Positions 16,533-25,189 of a stretch of DNA of 61,954 nucleotides are shown here, piece by piece (within the stretch, counting starts at the first letter, position 1; every line of letters begins with the position of its first letter). Source of the DNA: Lachnospiraceae bacterium. Its GTDB lineage: Bacteria > Bacillota > Clostridia > Lachnospirales > Lachnospiraceae. Position numbers and translations under genes: made by a program. The notes below the pieces were generated by a model, which searched no databases, had not been told where the DNA came from, and saw only the letters and a program-made list of their open reading frames with translations. The stretch is from NCBI GenBank assembly GCA_910575035.1, contig CAJTDL010000027.1, forward strand, positions 1 through 61,954, read 5' to 3'.

Positions 16533-16973
16533 ATGAAGAAGATATATTGTTTTATGATTATGGCTGCCGTTTTATTATCATTAACAGCATGCGGTGGGGA
16601 GCAGGCATCAGCAGTAACAGATACGCAGGATAGAATAGATGTTGACTTAACGCAGCTTAGCAGTACAATGGTTTATTCTGAAGTCTATAATATGATGGTT
16701 ACGCCAGATAGCTATATTGGTAAAAATGTAAAACTGAAAGGACAGTTTACAGTGTATCAAAACCAGTCTTCCGGTGACTATTATTATACAGTAATTATAG
16801 CCGATGCCGCATCCTGCTGCTCACAAGGGCTGGAATTTGTATTGGCAGGCAATCACGATTACCCTGCAGACTATCCGGAAGATGGGGAGGAAATTACGGT
16901 TATAGGAGAATTTCAGACATACCAGGAAGGCGATTATTCCTATTGCCATTTAATCAATGCTGAAATTGTTTGA
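16533..16973 (+). CDS. Lipoprotein at the end of the metal uptake operon
   Basis: 146 residues. Signal peptide with lipobox LTAC (about 17-20). The mature part carries an MVTPDSYIGKNVKLKGQF segment and ends VIGEFQTYQEGDYSYCHLIN, suggesting a small OB-like beta barrel; ADAASCCSQGLEFVL gives a CC pair. It begins 5 bp after znuB (GGAGG upstream), so it is part of the operon and probably an accessory to metal uptake. The family is not recognised with certainty. Confidence 0.75.
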   Translation: MKKIYCFMIMAAVLLSLTACGGEQASAVTDTQDRIDVDLTQLSSTMVYSEVYNMMVTPDSYIGKNVKLKGQFTVYQNQSSGDYYYTVIIADAASCCSQGLEFVLAGNHDYPADYPEDGEEITVIGEFQTYQEGDYSYCHLINAEIV

Positions 16974-17140
16974 ATGAAAAATTATCCATCTCTTTGTGGT
17001 ATAAGCCATTCAAGCAAAAGCCAATTTGCAGCAGTCATTGATTATTAAACCCAAAGCGGGTCAGCAGAAGAAAGCGCCAGAGCCATAAGGCAGGGAAAGG
17101 GAAAACGGTATAACAGACCCATAATGCAATAAAAAGCCAG

Positions 17141-17280
17141 TTATTATTCACGGCATGGGAGCCGCTCATAGCACAATTCGGAGCGCTATTTAAAGTTTTG
17201 CTTCGCAAAAACCGCCCCCACTCCTGAATCATGTTCTCACGGAATGCGCAGTTTGGCGCATTCCTGAGCCATGAATCGTA
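17141..17280 (-). repeat. Dispersed repeat family, copy 2 (inverted)
   Basis: Read on the minus strand this matches 19037-19180 closely over the stretch from ATGGCTCAGG through GAACATGATTCAGGAGTG, GGCGGTTTTTGCGAA and GCAAAACTTTAAAT to the CCGTGAATAA end. It contains a perfect 9-bp hairpin, GGAATGCGC and GCGCATTCC (17241-17264). Bases 16974-17140 and 17281-17715 around it hold no gene I can support. Confidence 0.75.
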
Positions 17281-17715
17281 ACAAATTCCAGCCAAAATGG
17301 GATTGTTTTTCAAAAAATCTGATGGATTTAGCAGGAATTGCAAGGTATAATGATTTGGATGCCATATACCTTTGGAAAATGGCTTTTGCATTTCCTGCAA
17401 ATGTTCTTTTCTGTTCTCCAAAATATAATTTAAGCAGTTTTATACAAGGTTATTCCTTCTTTTTGGACATTCTCATAAAATGGGTAGGCAGACGCTCAAT
17501 ATGGGAAATGATCTATATTCTCAATGATTTGTATTATCCATGTTTATCATATTAATCTTCACAGCAAAAAACAAGGTAAAATGTGATAAATTTCTAAGTG
17601 TCTGAAGTCCCCGAAATAGAAATTTTTTCTCACATTCTGTTTACACAGTTTTTTATTACACAGTTTATCGAATTCACTCAGAACCTTATACAGCTATTTG
17701 TACAGCCGCTGACGC

Positions 17716-17753
17716 TAAAAAAGGGAATCAGCCCCAAAGAGCCGATCCCCTTA
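17716..17753 (-). terminator. Terminator of the reverse rubrerythrin gene
   Basis: On the minus strand AAGGGGATCGGCTC, a short loop and GGCTGATTCCCTTTTTTA form a stem with a T-run, 37 bp beyond the stop codon at 17790. Confidence 0.8.
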
Positions 17754-17789
17754 AAATGCCGTTATTCCTTGATTTTACAGGCATTAAGA

Positions 17790-18332
17790 TTAGCCAAAAT
17801 ACCTCTTCAACAACCCAGCAAATGCCTTGCCATGCCTAGCCTCATCCCTTGCCATTTCATGTACAGTGTCATGGATTGCGTCAAGGTTCGCAGCTTTTGC
17901 GCGTTTTGCAAGGTCAGTCTTGCCGGCAGTTGCGCCGTTCTCAGCCTCAATCCTCATTTCCAGGTTCTTCTTAGTGCTGTCAGTTACAACTTCACCAAGG
18001 AGTTCTGCAAACTTAGCTGCATGCTCTGCTTCTTCGTAAGCAGCTTTTTCCCAGTATAAGCCGATTTCTGGATATCCTTCTCTGTGAGCAACCCTTGCCA
18101 TAGCCAGGTACATGCCAACTTCTGTACATTCGCCATTGAAATTAGCCCTTAAGTCCTCAATGATGTCTTCGGAAACGCCCTGTGCAACGCCTACTACGTG
18201 CTCAGCTGCCCATGCCATTTCGCCGGACTGCTCTGTGAATTTGTCAGCAGGTGCGTTGCACTGTGGACATTTTTCTGGTGCTGCATCTCCTTCGTAAACA
18301 TAACCGCATACATTACATACAAATTTTTTCAT
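17790..18332 (-). CDS. Reverse rubrerythrin
   Basis: 180 residues with the domains in reversed order: N-terminal rubredoxin (CNVCGYVY and CPQCNAP, about 5-26), then a ferritin-like di-iron domain with ligands in [31 protein letters not shown] and [11 protein letters not shown]. Reverse rubrerythrins are NADH-dependent peroxide/oxygen reductases induced under PerR control in clostridia. A Fur-family type operator lies 48 bp upstream of the start, matching one in front of perR, which is encoded upstream in the same direction. Start supported by AAGGAAGAG. Confidence 0.93.
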   Translation of the reverse strand: MKKFVCNVCGYVYEGDAAPEKCPQCNAPADKFTEQSGEMAWAAEHVVGVAQGVSEDIIEDLRANFNGECTEVGMYLAMARVAHREGYPEIGLYWEKAAYEEAEHAAKFAELLGEVVTDSTKKNLEMRIEAENGATAGKTDLAKRAKAANLDAIHDTVHEMARDEARHGKAFAGLLKRYFG

Positions 18333-18379
18333 TTTTCTCTTCCTTTCTTGTATTATGATTTATTTTTGATATCTAAGTT

Positions 18380-18398
18380 AATAATAGTAATCATTATT
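18380..18398 (-). promoter_or_regulatory. PerR/Fur-type operator of the reverse rubrerythrin gene
   Basis: AATAATAGTAATCATTATT is an imperfect palindrome (six perfect outer pairs on each side). The 14-base core AATAATAGTAATCA is repeated in front of perR at 18936-18949, supporting a shared regulator, most simply PerR itself. Confidence 0.65.
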
Positions 18399-18509
18399 GA
18401 TATTAAAATATCATATTTAAATGAGAGTGTCAAGGGGAAATTTCGTTTTTGGGACGTTTTCTTGCTGCCTGGCGATAAAATTTGGAAGGGTTATTCACAC
18501 CCATGGGTA

Positions 18510-18914
18510 TTAGCAGGCAGAATCTTTGGTTTGGCCTTTTTCCAGGCAGGACTTACAGATGCCGAAGAAGTAGGCAAAATGTCCCTCGATCTTTCCCTCA
18601 AAGGCATTTTCAGCCAGAATATTGATATGGCTGATATTTTCCATTTCCAAATCCATAACACAGCCACAATTGCGGCAAATTACATGGTAATGGGGAGCCG
18701 TATTCCCATCGAAGCGGTCTGCGCCTATGCCGATGGAAATCTTCTGGATCTCTCCCAGGTCGGCCAACAGGGTAAGGTTCCGGTAAACCGTGCCAAGGCT
18801 GATATTGGGAAATAATTTCTGGACATTCATGTAAACGGTTTCGGCAGTGGGATGGTCTTTACGGCAGAGAATAAAATCCCGGATGCATTCTCGCTGACGG
18901 CTGTATTTTATCAA
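18510..18914 (-). CDS. perR: Fur-family peroxide regulator, PerR-like
   Basis: 134 residues. Winged helix with YSRQRECIRDFI, HPTAETVYMNV and SLGTVYRNLTLLAD (recognition helix); DRFDGNTAPHYHVICRNCG supplies the regulatory-site His and Asp and the first CxxC, and CKSCL the second CxxC of the structural zinc site. The Asp (DRFDGN) and lack of a His-rich tail favour PerR over Fur/Zur. Starts at TTG 18914 with AGGAGGG 7 bases before. An operator-like palindrome overlaps its leader, suggesting autoregulation. Confidence 0.85.
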   Translation of the reverse strand: MIKYSRQRECIRDFILCRKDHPTAETVYMNVQKLFPNISLGTVYRNLTLLADLGEIQKISIGIGADRFDGNTAPHYHVICRNCGCVMDLEMENISHINILAENAFEGKIEGHFAYFFGICKSCLEKGQTKDSAC

Positions 18915-18933
18915 TGATCTTCCCTCCTGTCAA

Positions 18934-18956
18934 TCAATAATAGTAATCAATCTTGA
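18934..18956 (-). promoter_or_regulatory. PerR/Fur-type operator before perR
   Basis: TCAATAATAGTAATCAATCTTGA shares the core AATAATAGTAATCA with the site at 18380, and its ends TCAA/TTGA pair. It lies about 20 bases before the perR start codon. Confidence 0.6.
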
Positions 18957-19032
18957 TTTTAAGTAAAATATAATTCAAGGGATAGAAAATGTCAAGGGTT
19001 TTTCTTTCATTCCGGATATTTCCAGCGTATAG

Positions 19033-19330
19033 TTGGTTACTATTTATGGCTCAGGGATGTGCTGAACTGCGCATTCTGTAAGAACATGATTCAGGAGTGA
19101 GGGGCGGTTTTTGCGAATCAAAACTTTAAATATAACACGAATTATTGGCATGAGCGGTTCACAGGCCATGAATTAATGCCAGTAACTTAGGGGTTTTTTA
19201 AGGCGGGCAATGGAGTGGCTAGAGGCTCCTTATGCCCCGCTCCCCTGACGTCCGCATAGCCATTCCGGCCCATAGCTTCCTATAATTTACTGACATTAGC
19301 CGAGAATAATACTACTTTTAAAACCTAAAA
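19033..19330 (+). repeat. Dispersed repeat family, copy 3 (longest)
   Basis: The longest copy: the ATGGCTCAGG...GAACTGCGCATTCTG hairpin module, GAACATGATTCAGGAGTG, GGCGGTTTTTGCGAA, then GCCATGAATTAATGCCAGTAACTTAGGGG, CCCCTGACGTCCGCATAGCCATTCC and TACTGACATTAGCCGAGAATAATA. It fills the whole gap between perR and the Big2 protein gene. Different pieces recur at 61-130, 17141, 25190, 41258 and 42640. Confidence 0.7.
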
Positions 19331-19432
19331 AGACAGGAAAAATTAAGCTTTACAAAAAGGCGGTTCTGTGTTATGATTCTGAACAAGCCAATTTGCCGTG
19401 GCATTCTTACCGCCAAAGAAGGAGGAATGGAT

Positions 19433-20449
19433 ATGTCACAGAGCAAGAAAATCTTTCAGGCAGCTATAGCTGCCATCTGCATGGTAACTATGTTATTAAT
19501 GTCTAATGTTAACACGATCACAACGCATGCCGCATCTAGTTATGGGTTTGTCCTTCTTAATTCCTACTCCAAGACAATGAAGATTGGGGATGAAGCTTAC
19601 CTCTTGGCTGTTACGTCTACAGGCAAGAAAGCCACGTTTTCTTCCAGTGACAGGGCTGTCGCATCTGTGAATACCTATGGGAAGATCACAGCGAAAAAAG
19701 CAGGCACAGCCATTATTACGGCAAAAATCAGAAATGGGGAAGCAAGCTGCAAGGTGACGGTGCAGAAAACCACCATCCAGCTTAGTGCAAAGAGCATTTC
19801 TATGGAAAATGGGGAAACCAGAAGGCTAGAAGCCGTAGTTTCCACTGGGCATGCGCCCAAATTCAAGTCCAGCAAATCCAGTATCGTTTCTGTTGATGAA
19901 AATGGCGTCATCTTAGCAAAGAAGCCTGGGGCAGCTACCGTTACGGTTACAGCAGATAAGACTTCTGTCACCTGCAAGGTAACCGTTAAGCAGCCTAAAG
20001 TCAAATTGAGCAAAAGCTCCGTCTCGCTTTACCGTAAAGGAAAAGTCCGTTTATCCGTCACATCCACATCCAAAAGTGCGCCCAAGTGGAAAAGCAATAA
20101 GAAAAGCGTAGCCATAGTGGATAACAATGGGCTGGTGACGGCTGTCAAAAATGGCAAGGCAACGATTACTGTTACCGTGGATAATGTCAGCAAGGCCTGT
20201 GAGGTCACAGTGAAAAAGCCAGAGATTAAATTTGAGAGGGATAGCGTGAACCTGACAGTAGGGCAGTCTTTTCAGGCAAAAGTTACAGTGTCTTCAAAAA
20301 ATAAGCCAGAATATTCCAGCTCTAATACAAATGTAGCTGCTGTTAATGAAAATGGCAGAATCATTGCCAAATCTAAGGGAAAAGCATATATTTATGCCAA
20401 AGAGGATGGCACAAAGGAGCGTATGACAGTGATTGTGACAGAGAATTGA
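19433..20449 (+). CDS. Secreted protein with tandem Ig-like (Big2) domains
   Basis: 338 residues. Signal peptide about 1-34 (helix AAIAAICMVTMLLMS, cleavage near THAAS). Then four bacterial Ig-like group 2 domains of about 75 residues, each with the sequence of a W/F-x-S-S/N-x-K/D, V-A-x-V-N/D-x-N/Y-G-x-I and A-K-K-x-G-x-A-x-I core followed by C-x-V-T-V. Basic, Lys/Ser-rich; no LPxTG or membrane anchor. Probably an adhesive or cell-wall-associated protein. ATG 19433 with GGAGG 7 bases upstream is chosen. A partial duplication of the gene's 3' end follows the stop codon. Confidence 0.85.
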   Translation: MSQSKKIFQAAIAAICMVTMLLMSNVNTITTHAASSYGFVLLNSYSKTMKIGDEAYLLAVTSTGKKATFSSSDRAVASVNTYGKITAKKAGTAIITAKIRNGEASCKVTVQKTTIQLSAKSISMENGETRRLEAVVSTGHAPKFKSSKSSIVSVDENGVILAKKPGAATVTVTADKTSVTCKVTVKQPKVKLSKSSVSLYRKGKVRLSVTSTSKSAPKWKSNKKSVAIVDNNGLVTAVKNGKATITVTVDNVSKACEVTVKKPEIKFERDSVNLTVGQSFQAKVTVSSKNKPEYSSSNTNVAAVNENGRIIAKSKGKAYIYAKEDGTKERMTVIVTEN

Positions 20450-20517
20450 ATTTATGCCAAAAAGGATGCGCAAAGGTGCAAATGCCAGCGGCTGTGTCCG
20501 AAATTGAATTTATGCCA
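20389..20517 (+). repeat. Partial duplication of the Big2 gene 3' end
   Basis: ATTTATGCCAAAGAGGATGG in the last 60 bases of the gene is followed, directly after the stop, by ATTTATGCCAAAAAGGATGC and then by a third TTGAATTTATGCCAAG near 20503. The gene's final TTGA overlaps the repeat start, as expected for slippage or unequal crossing over. No coding function is seen. Confidence 0.6.
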
Positions 20518-20698
20518 AGCGGGGTGTTGGGCTTTACACAGATTGGCCTTTTTTGTATAATGGATTTGTAAGGGGTTCAGGAGAGGATGCTGTAAAAGGC
20601 ACAGTCACAGAAATGCCAATGATAAGGAATGATTTAAGGATAGTTTGGGAAATCAAATAAGAATCTGGTAAGAATGGCGGCAAATTTGGCATATTTAA

Positions 20699-20962
20699 TC
20701 CGAGCGCTTTGCTTTGAATCCTAGCCACAGGCGTTACTTCTACAGTTAGCTCGGCCCAGGCGCCCTCACGGCACATGAAAGATTCTACTTAGTGCTGCTT
20801 TGTTCCCAACCTGACACGGTTCATAGAGTTCCATTGCGTAAGACCCAAACGTCATCACCACTTATAAAAGGCAGCCCCACAGCCAAAAACCCGGGGCAAA
20901 GCATCACTCCAACTATAGCGGATTGTTGGTACAGGGCACCGCTAACGCCCCAGCTGCTCGGA
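20699..20962 (-). ncRNA. ffs: Signal recognition particle RNA (large bacterial type)
   Basis: Minus strand, about 264 nt. The ends pair (TCCGAGC with GCTCGGA). The 5' Alu part contains GGTGCCCTGTACC...AATCCGCTATAG, characteristic of the large Firmicutes SRP RNA, and the S-domain apical loop GTGTCAGGTTGGGAACAAAGC (20793-20818) is the Ffh-binding site. Together with Ffh it targets nascent membrane proteins. It lies directly downstream of tadA, the usual Firmicutes neighbour, but dnaX, which normally follows, is about 6 kb away on the other strand. Ends are approximate. Confidence 0.93.
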
Positions 20963-20993
20963 GACTTAAGTATACCCTTTTTTTGCGGAAAAG

Positions 20994-21461
20994 TCAACCT
21001 TTTCTTTTCTTTTGGCGCAGGGCTTTGAAAAAATTAGTGAGCATAGAGGAGCATTCATCTTCCAGTATGCCAATTTCAATATCTGCCTGGTGGTTAAAGG
21101 CAGGGATCTGCAGCAGGTTCAGGATGGAGCCGGCACAGCCGGCTTTGGGGTTCATGGCGCCAATAACCACTTTATCCATGCGGGATTGGATAATGGCTCC
21201 AGCGCACATTTGGCAGGGCTCTAGGGTGACGTACAGGGTACAGCCTTCCAGCCGCCAGTCTCCCAATTTTTTGCTGGCTTTTTTGATGGCAGAGAGTTCG
21301 GCGTGGGCTAAGGTATTTTTGTCGGTATTTCGGCGGTTGTAGCCACGGGCTATGATCTTTCCGTCGTATACGATAACACAGCCAATGGGGACTTCATCTA
21401 TTTTTTCCGCTTTTTTAGCCTGGCGGAGGGCGGCCTTCATGAATTTTTCTTCTTGTGTCAT
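20994..21461 (-). CDS. tadA: tRNA-specific adenosine deaminase TadA
   Basis: 155 residues. Converts A34 of tRNA-Arg(ACG) to inosine. Zinc deaminase motifs HAELSAIKK (H-A-E with catalytic Glu) and PCQMCAGAI (PCxxC). EKFMKAALRQAKKA and EVPIGCVIVYDG are typical TadA N-terminal stretches. AAGGAGC is 7 bases before the ATG. SRP RNA follows immediately downstream. Confidence 0.95.
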   Translation of the reverse strand: MTQEEKFMKAALRQAKKAEKIDEVPIGCVIVYDGKIIARGYNRRNTDKNTLAHAELSAIKKASKKLGDWRLEGCTLYVTLEPCQMCAGAIIQSRMDKVVIGAMNPKAGCAGSILNLLQIPAFNHQADIEIGILEDECSSMLTNFFKALRQKKRKG

Positions 21462-21791
21462 AATGTGCTCCTTTTGATGGGAAATGTTTATGTAAGTGGA
21501 TAATGGATTACTTGGGGTGAAGGTTAGCTTTAGCGGTTATTGGGATGCTTTGCGTTATGGTAATGGGGAATGGCTTATGGATAGGAATGGCGGAGATCTG
21601 TTATGATTATAACATGGAGAAAGGGATATGGGGAGAGAAAATTGTGTAAGGCTAGTCAAATATTTTTTTGTAATTCGGATGCCGGATGGGGGAGCTTTGG
21701 TTCTGTGTGAAATTTGCTGGCATTTTACTGCGGGAGTAATAGATCTGGGTATTGGCATCCGTAAATGATAGAGAGCTTGGAGAAAATGGAA

Positions 21792-22349
21792 ATGGATATG
21801 AGGTATGAAACAGAGCGTTTAGAGCTGGAGGTGTTTTCGTCTGAGAAAGCACTGCAGACGCTGCAGTTTTATTTGGATAACCGGGAGTTGTTTGAAGAAT
21901 ATGAGCCAGAGCATGGAGATGAGTTTTATACGGAGAAATACCAGAGGGATTTGCTGCAGTGTGAATATAATATGACAGTAAAGTCAGCGTTTGTTCGGTT
22001 TTGGGTATGTAAAAAGGGAGGGGATGGGCAGATTCTGGGAACTGTTTCCCTCCAGAATATCCGGCGGGATGCGTTTCAGTCCTGTGAGCTTGGGTATAAA
22101 TTTGACCAGAGATTCTGGGGGGAGGGGTATGCGCAGGAGAGTATTGAAAAATGCTTATGGGTTGCCTTTGGGGAACTGGGGCTCCATCGGGTGGAGGCAC
22201 AGGTGCTGAAGGGAAATCTGCATTCAAAGAAGCTGCTGTACCGTCTGGGGTTTGAGCCGGAAGGAGTGAAAAAGCAGAACGTGAAAATCCATGGAAAGTG
22301 GAGAGACCATGAACTGTACGCTCTGCTTTCGTCTTATGGGCATGGTTAG
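21792..22349 (+). CDS. GNAT N-acetyltransferase, RimJ/RimL type
   Basis: 185 residues. RYETERLELEVFS at the N-terminus and the acetyl-CoA-binding RFWGEGYAQESIEKCL with a later NLHSKKLLYRLGFEPEG are typical of the RimJ/RimL subgroup that acetylates N-terminal or small-molecule amines. The substrate is not predictable. Start chosen at ATG 21792 with TTGGAG 9 bases upstream; other in-frame ATGs at 21765 and 21786 are possible. Convergent with the next gene, 8 bp apart. Confidence 0.85.
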   Translation: MDMRYETERLELEVFSSEKALQTLQFYLDNRELFEEYEPEHGDEFYTEKYQRDLLQCEYNMTVKSAFVRFWVCKKGGDGQILGTVSLQNIRRDAFQSCELGYKFDQRFWGEGYAQESIEKCLWVAFGELGLHRVEAQVLKGNLHSKKLLYRLGFEPEGVKKQNVKIHGKWRDHELYALLSSYGHG

Positions 22350-22357
22350 AAGTGTTT

Positions 22358-23878
22358 TTATTCGTCCAGGAAACGATACCAGTAGCCAAATTCTCCTGTA
22401 TTGATAGGAGCGGACTTTTCATTGCGGAATTTGGGAAACCCGAAAAGGGTAGCCATTACGCGTTCTGGGTTTTGGAAGATTCCAGGAACGCCAATAAACC
22501 ATTTCTTGTGTTCAGGTTGTTCTGTCATGCCCAGGATTAAATAGCGGTAATTGAAAAAGCCATGGAGCAGGAAGCTATTGTTTCCAAGATACCAGTATTT
22601 TTGCGGAAGAAGGCGTAAATCCTTTAACTCCATGCGGATGCAGAGGGTATTCTCATCACCTGCAAAGGGGGTCATAACAGGATAGTTCTCCAAAAGGAAC
22701 TGCCATTTTAAAGCCCAATCTTCCGGCAGGGAATCGGGCTGCTTTTGGCGGGGAATATCTGTAGTTGGGGAGGTATCTGTATTTGTAAAAGTATCTGCGG
22801 CAGGAGCACCTGTTTTGTCAGGTATAATGGCAGAGGATTTTGGAGGCATTTGTTTTTGCCTGTTTTTAGAAGAAATATTTTGGGAAATGCCGTTTTTAGC
22901 AGGTGTATTTTGTGGATTGTTGTGCCTTGGCCGTTGTCCTTGGGAGAAATCCTGTTGCCAGAATGGCATAAAACGAGGAAGGGCAAAAGGGTTTCGGTAT
23001 ACAGGCTGGTTGCGTTTTGGAATAGCTTCAGCAGCTTCCAGGCTGTTTGGTGAATCTGTTTTATTTAAAGAAGGTTCTGTTTGGGGTGAGGTTTGCGGGT
23101 ATTTTTCAGACTCCCGGTCTTGCGTATTAGAGGAAGCATTTGCCTTGGCAGGAATGCCATCCTGGTTCTGTAATTGTCCTTGTTCTGCCGATTGTTCCAG
23201 TTGTCCTTGTTGCTCCATTTGAGCCTGCTGCCCTTGCTGCTCCATTTGAGCCTGTTGTTCCTGTTGTATCTGTTGTTCCTGTTGTGGTAACTGTTTCTGT
23301 TGGGAAGTATTTTCCTGTTGGTGTGCGGATGTGGGGAATTTCTCTGAATCGGAAGATCCTGTTCCTTGCAGAGAGGGTGTTTTGGAGGGGTCTTTTGTGT
23401 TGGGAAGGCTTTGCTCCTGTTTGGAAGGTTCAATGGAACTGGAAGGGGTATTTTCAGGCATAGGCGTTGTGCCAATGGAGGGGGAGGTATTCAGTGGAAG
23501 AAATGCTTTTCGAACAAATGGGTCGTTGTCCCATTGGCTGACAAACATAATATCCTCAGAAACAGGTATAAAAATACCTTTCACATCCTCTAATGCATAG
23601 CCGCTCTCAGACAGTTGCCCCTCTTCCAGGATGGCTTTGAAATCCCCATTCCCATGGTTCAGGTTTATGTTTCCCAGAAATATTCCGGGGAGGCTTTGCT
23701 GCTTTTGGGCATAGAAATACACTGGAGCAGACGGATTACTATGCCCAGTGTTTTTCATATGTATTTCAATCAGGCACTGTGTTCCTCTTTTTTCAATTTT
23801 TGCAAAGCCGATATTTCGTCCTTTAATATTGTGGTCGTATAAATGGAGATAGGTTACCATTCGATGAAATGCAGACAT
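22358..23878 (-). CDS. Two-ended protein with long Q-rich linker (DUF6128-like)
   Basis: 506 residues. A folded N-terminal part (about 1-140, beginning MSAFHRMVTYLHLYDHNIKG) and a folded C-terminal part (about 385-506, Trp/Tyr-rich, with LPEDWALKW, YRYLILGM and GEFGYWYRFLDE) are joined by about 240 residues of low-complexity sequence rich in Gln, Ser, Pro and Asn (repeats like QQEQQAQMEQQGQ). This bipartite layout resembles a Lachnospiraceae protein family annotated as DUF6128; function unknown. No signal peptide, so probably cytoplasmic. CGGAG precedes ATG 23878. Confidence 0.6.
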   Translation of the reverse strand: MSAFHRMVTYLHLYDHNIKGRNIGFAKIEKRGTQCLIEIHMKNTGHSNPSAPVYFYAQKQQSLPGIFLGNINLNHGNGDFKAILEEGQLSESGYALEDVKGIFIPVSEDIMFVSQWDNDPFVRKAFLPLNTSPSIGTTPMPENTPSSSIEPSKQEQSLPNTKDPSKTPSLQGTGSSDSEKFPTSAHQQENTSQQKQLPQQEQQIQQEQQAQMEQQGQQAQMEQQGQLEQSAEQGQLQNQDGIPAKANASSNTQDRESEKYPQTSPQTEPSLNKTDSPNSLEAAEAIPKRNQPVYRNPFALPRFMPFWQQDFSQGQRPRHNNPQNTPAKNGISQNISSKNRQKQMPPKSSAIIPDKTGAPAADTFTNTDTSPTTDIPRQKQPDSLPEDWALKWQFLLENYPVMTPFAGDENTLCIRMELKDLRLLPQKYWYLGNNSFLLHGFFNYRYLILGMTEQPEHKKWFIGVPGIFQNPERVMATLFGFPKFRNEKSAPINTGEFGYWYRFLDE

Positions 23879-23957
23879 TTGATAAACTCCGAAAAAAACT
23901 TTTTACATTTTATGCCTGCTATATGAAAATATGCAAGAATTTGTTAAGGTTCTGGTT

Positions 23958-24054
23958 TGGGAATGCACAGAGCCTTATTACATACTATTTCGGCTATTGC
24001 AGTACAAGCGCTGCTGGCACCTGGCGGCTCAGCGGGGCAGGGGGATGGGCGGTG
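23958..24054. repeat. Dispersed repeat family, copy 4 (partial)
   Basis: GGAATGCACAGAGCC...ACTATTTCGGCT and the following CGCTGCTGGCACCTGGCGGCTCAGCG match the left module of the copy at 25195-25280 (GGAATGCAAAAGGGC...CTGTTTCGGCT...CGCTGGTGCTTAGCAGCCTGGCGGAGCG). It lies between two minus-strand genes, directly beyond the lipoprotein gene's end. Confidence 0.5.
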
Positions 24055-24083
24055 TAACAAACTATGCGAAGCTTGAAGAATGA

Positions 24084-24722
24084 TTATTCCTGCCCTGCGA
24101 TTGCAGCTGCCAAATCCCTGCCGAAGGATGACATATTTGCTGGCACCCATATTTTATTCTGGATTACGCATTCAACCACAATATCTCTTGTATCTGCGGA
24201 AGGGGTTATTCTTTCATAAGCGTTGATCAGGTTCTTGGTGTAAGTATCCATCAAAAATTCCTGCTGCTCTTCCAAAGAATCAAAGTCCCCCTGCTGTGCT
24301 GCATCTTTTGCAGTATAAAAAGCCTCCTCATCCAGGGAAGATTCATCAAAATATGTGGTATGAAGCACGACGGTAGCTTTTCCGTCAGATTCTTCCATTA
24401 TCTCTGTAGTAGCTTTCATCTTAGCTAATGCCTGTTTTCTGGCAACCCAAAGGCTGTCCAGTACATCTTCGCGTATTTCCTGCCCGCTGTCGGCAAAATT
24501 TGTGCGGATGGCTTCCTTCAGGGAATCATTGTACGCCTGCTGTGCGGCAGCAATATCTTCCTGTTCCATTCCGAGGGAAAGAATGCCCGCCGTGTCGCTA
24601 AGAATATATAAATCATAGATTGCTTTTACAGAGCCTGCTGCATCAATGCGGGGTTCGCTGCAGCCAATTAGTATGACGGAACACAGGCATATAAAAAGCA
24701 GGGCGAGGATAAATTTTTTCAT
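24084..24722 (-). CDS. Lipoprotein, DUF5105-like
   Basis: 212 residues. Signal peptide with lipobox LIGC (about 20-23). The mature part is helical and acidic: AAGSVKAIYDLYILSD, IAAAQQAYNDSLKEAI, EVLDSLWVARKQALAKMKA-like stretch, then beta-rich KATVVLHTTYFDE. Resembles small Firmicutes DUF5105 lipoproteins of unknown role. AGAGAGG lies 6 bases before the ATG at 24722; the longer frame to 24800 is not used because the signal peptide begins here. Confidence 0.7.
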   Translation of the reverse strand: MKKFILALLFICLCSVILIGCSEPRIDAAGSVKAIYDLYILSDTAGILSLGMEQEDIAAAQQAYNDSLKEAIRTNFADSGQEIREDVLDSLWVARKQALAKMKATTEIMEESDGKATVVLHTTYFDESSLDEEAFYTAKDAAQQGDFDSLEEQQEFLMDTYTKNLINAYERITPSADTRDIVVECVIQNKIWVPANMSSFGRDLAAAIAGQE

Positions 24723-25001
24723 GTGGAACCTCTCTAGGGTGTATTTGAATATTTGAGGGCGTGCCTGAAGAAGGGGATTTAGGGGATTTGCCGGATACAT
24801 AACAGCACTTTGTGGAAATTTGTTCCAAATAAGGGAAACGCGGTAAGCGCGTTGGCTGGGTTTGGGCGAAATATCACATAAAGTAGGGCATAATAGAAAC
24901 AGAAAATAAAAGTTCAGGCACGCTTTTGTGTTTTAGGGGGTTATATTTAAGTAAGATATAATGTCACAGGATGTATGCAGTAAAAAAGCAAAAAAGAAGA
25001 G

Positions 25002-25090
25002 CGGAGGAGGGGGGATTTGAACCCCCGCGCCGGGACTACCGACCTACTGGTGTTCGAAGCCAGACCCTTCAGCCACTTGGGTACTCCTCC
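25002..25090 (-). tRNA. tRNA-Ser (CGA)
   Basis: 89-nt class II tRNA on the minus strand: acceptor GGAGGAG/CTCCTCC with discriminator G; anticodon loop TTCGAAC (CGA); long variable arm AGGTCGGTAGTCCCGGC; T-arm GGGGTTCAAATCCCC. No CCA is encoded. Confidence 0.92.
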
Positions 25091-25189
25091 AAAATTTGCC
25101 CTGCAATGCTATTATACCAAATATTTTCAGAAATGCAAATGAAAATTCTTGTAGTAGGCAAAATAATGAGCTATAATAGTTATTGTACA

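Noticed and set aside
17271-17555. A 94-codon frame in the gap after the zinc operon
   Set aside because: Starts inside a dispersed repeat copy and lacks a ribosome site; composition looks random.
23065-23475. A 136-codon frame overlapping the Q-rich linker gene
   Set aside because: It is the low-complexity linker read in another frame.
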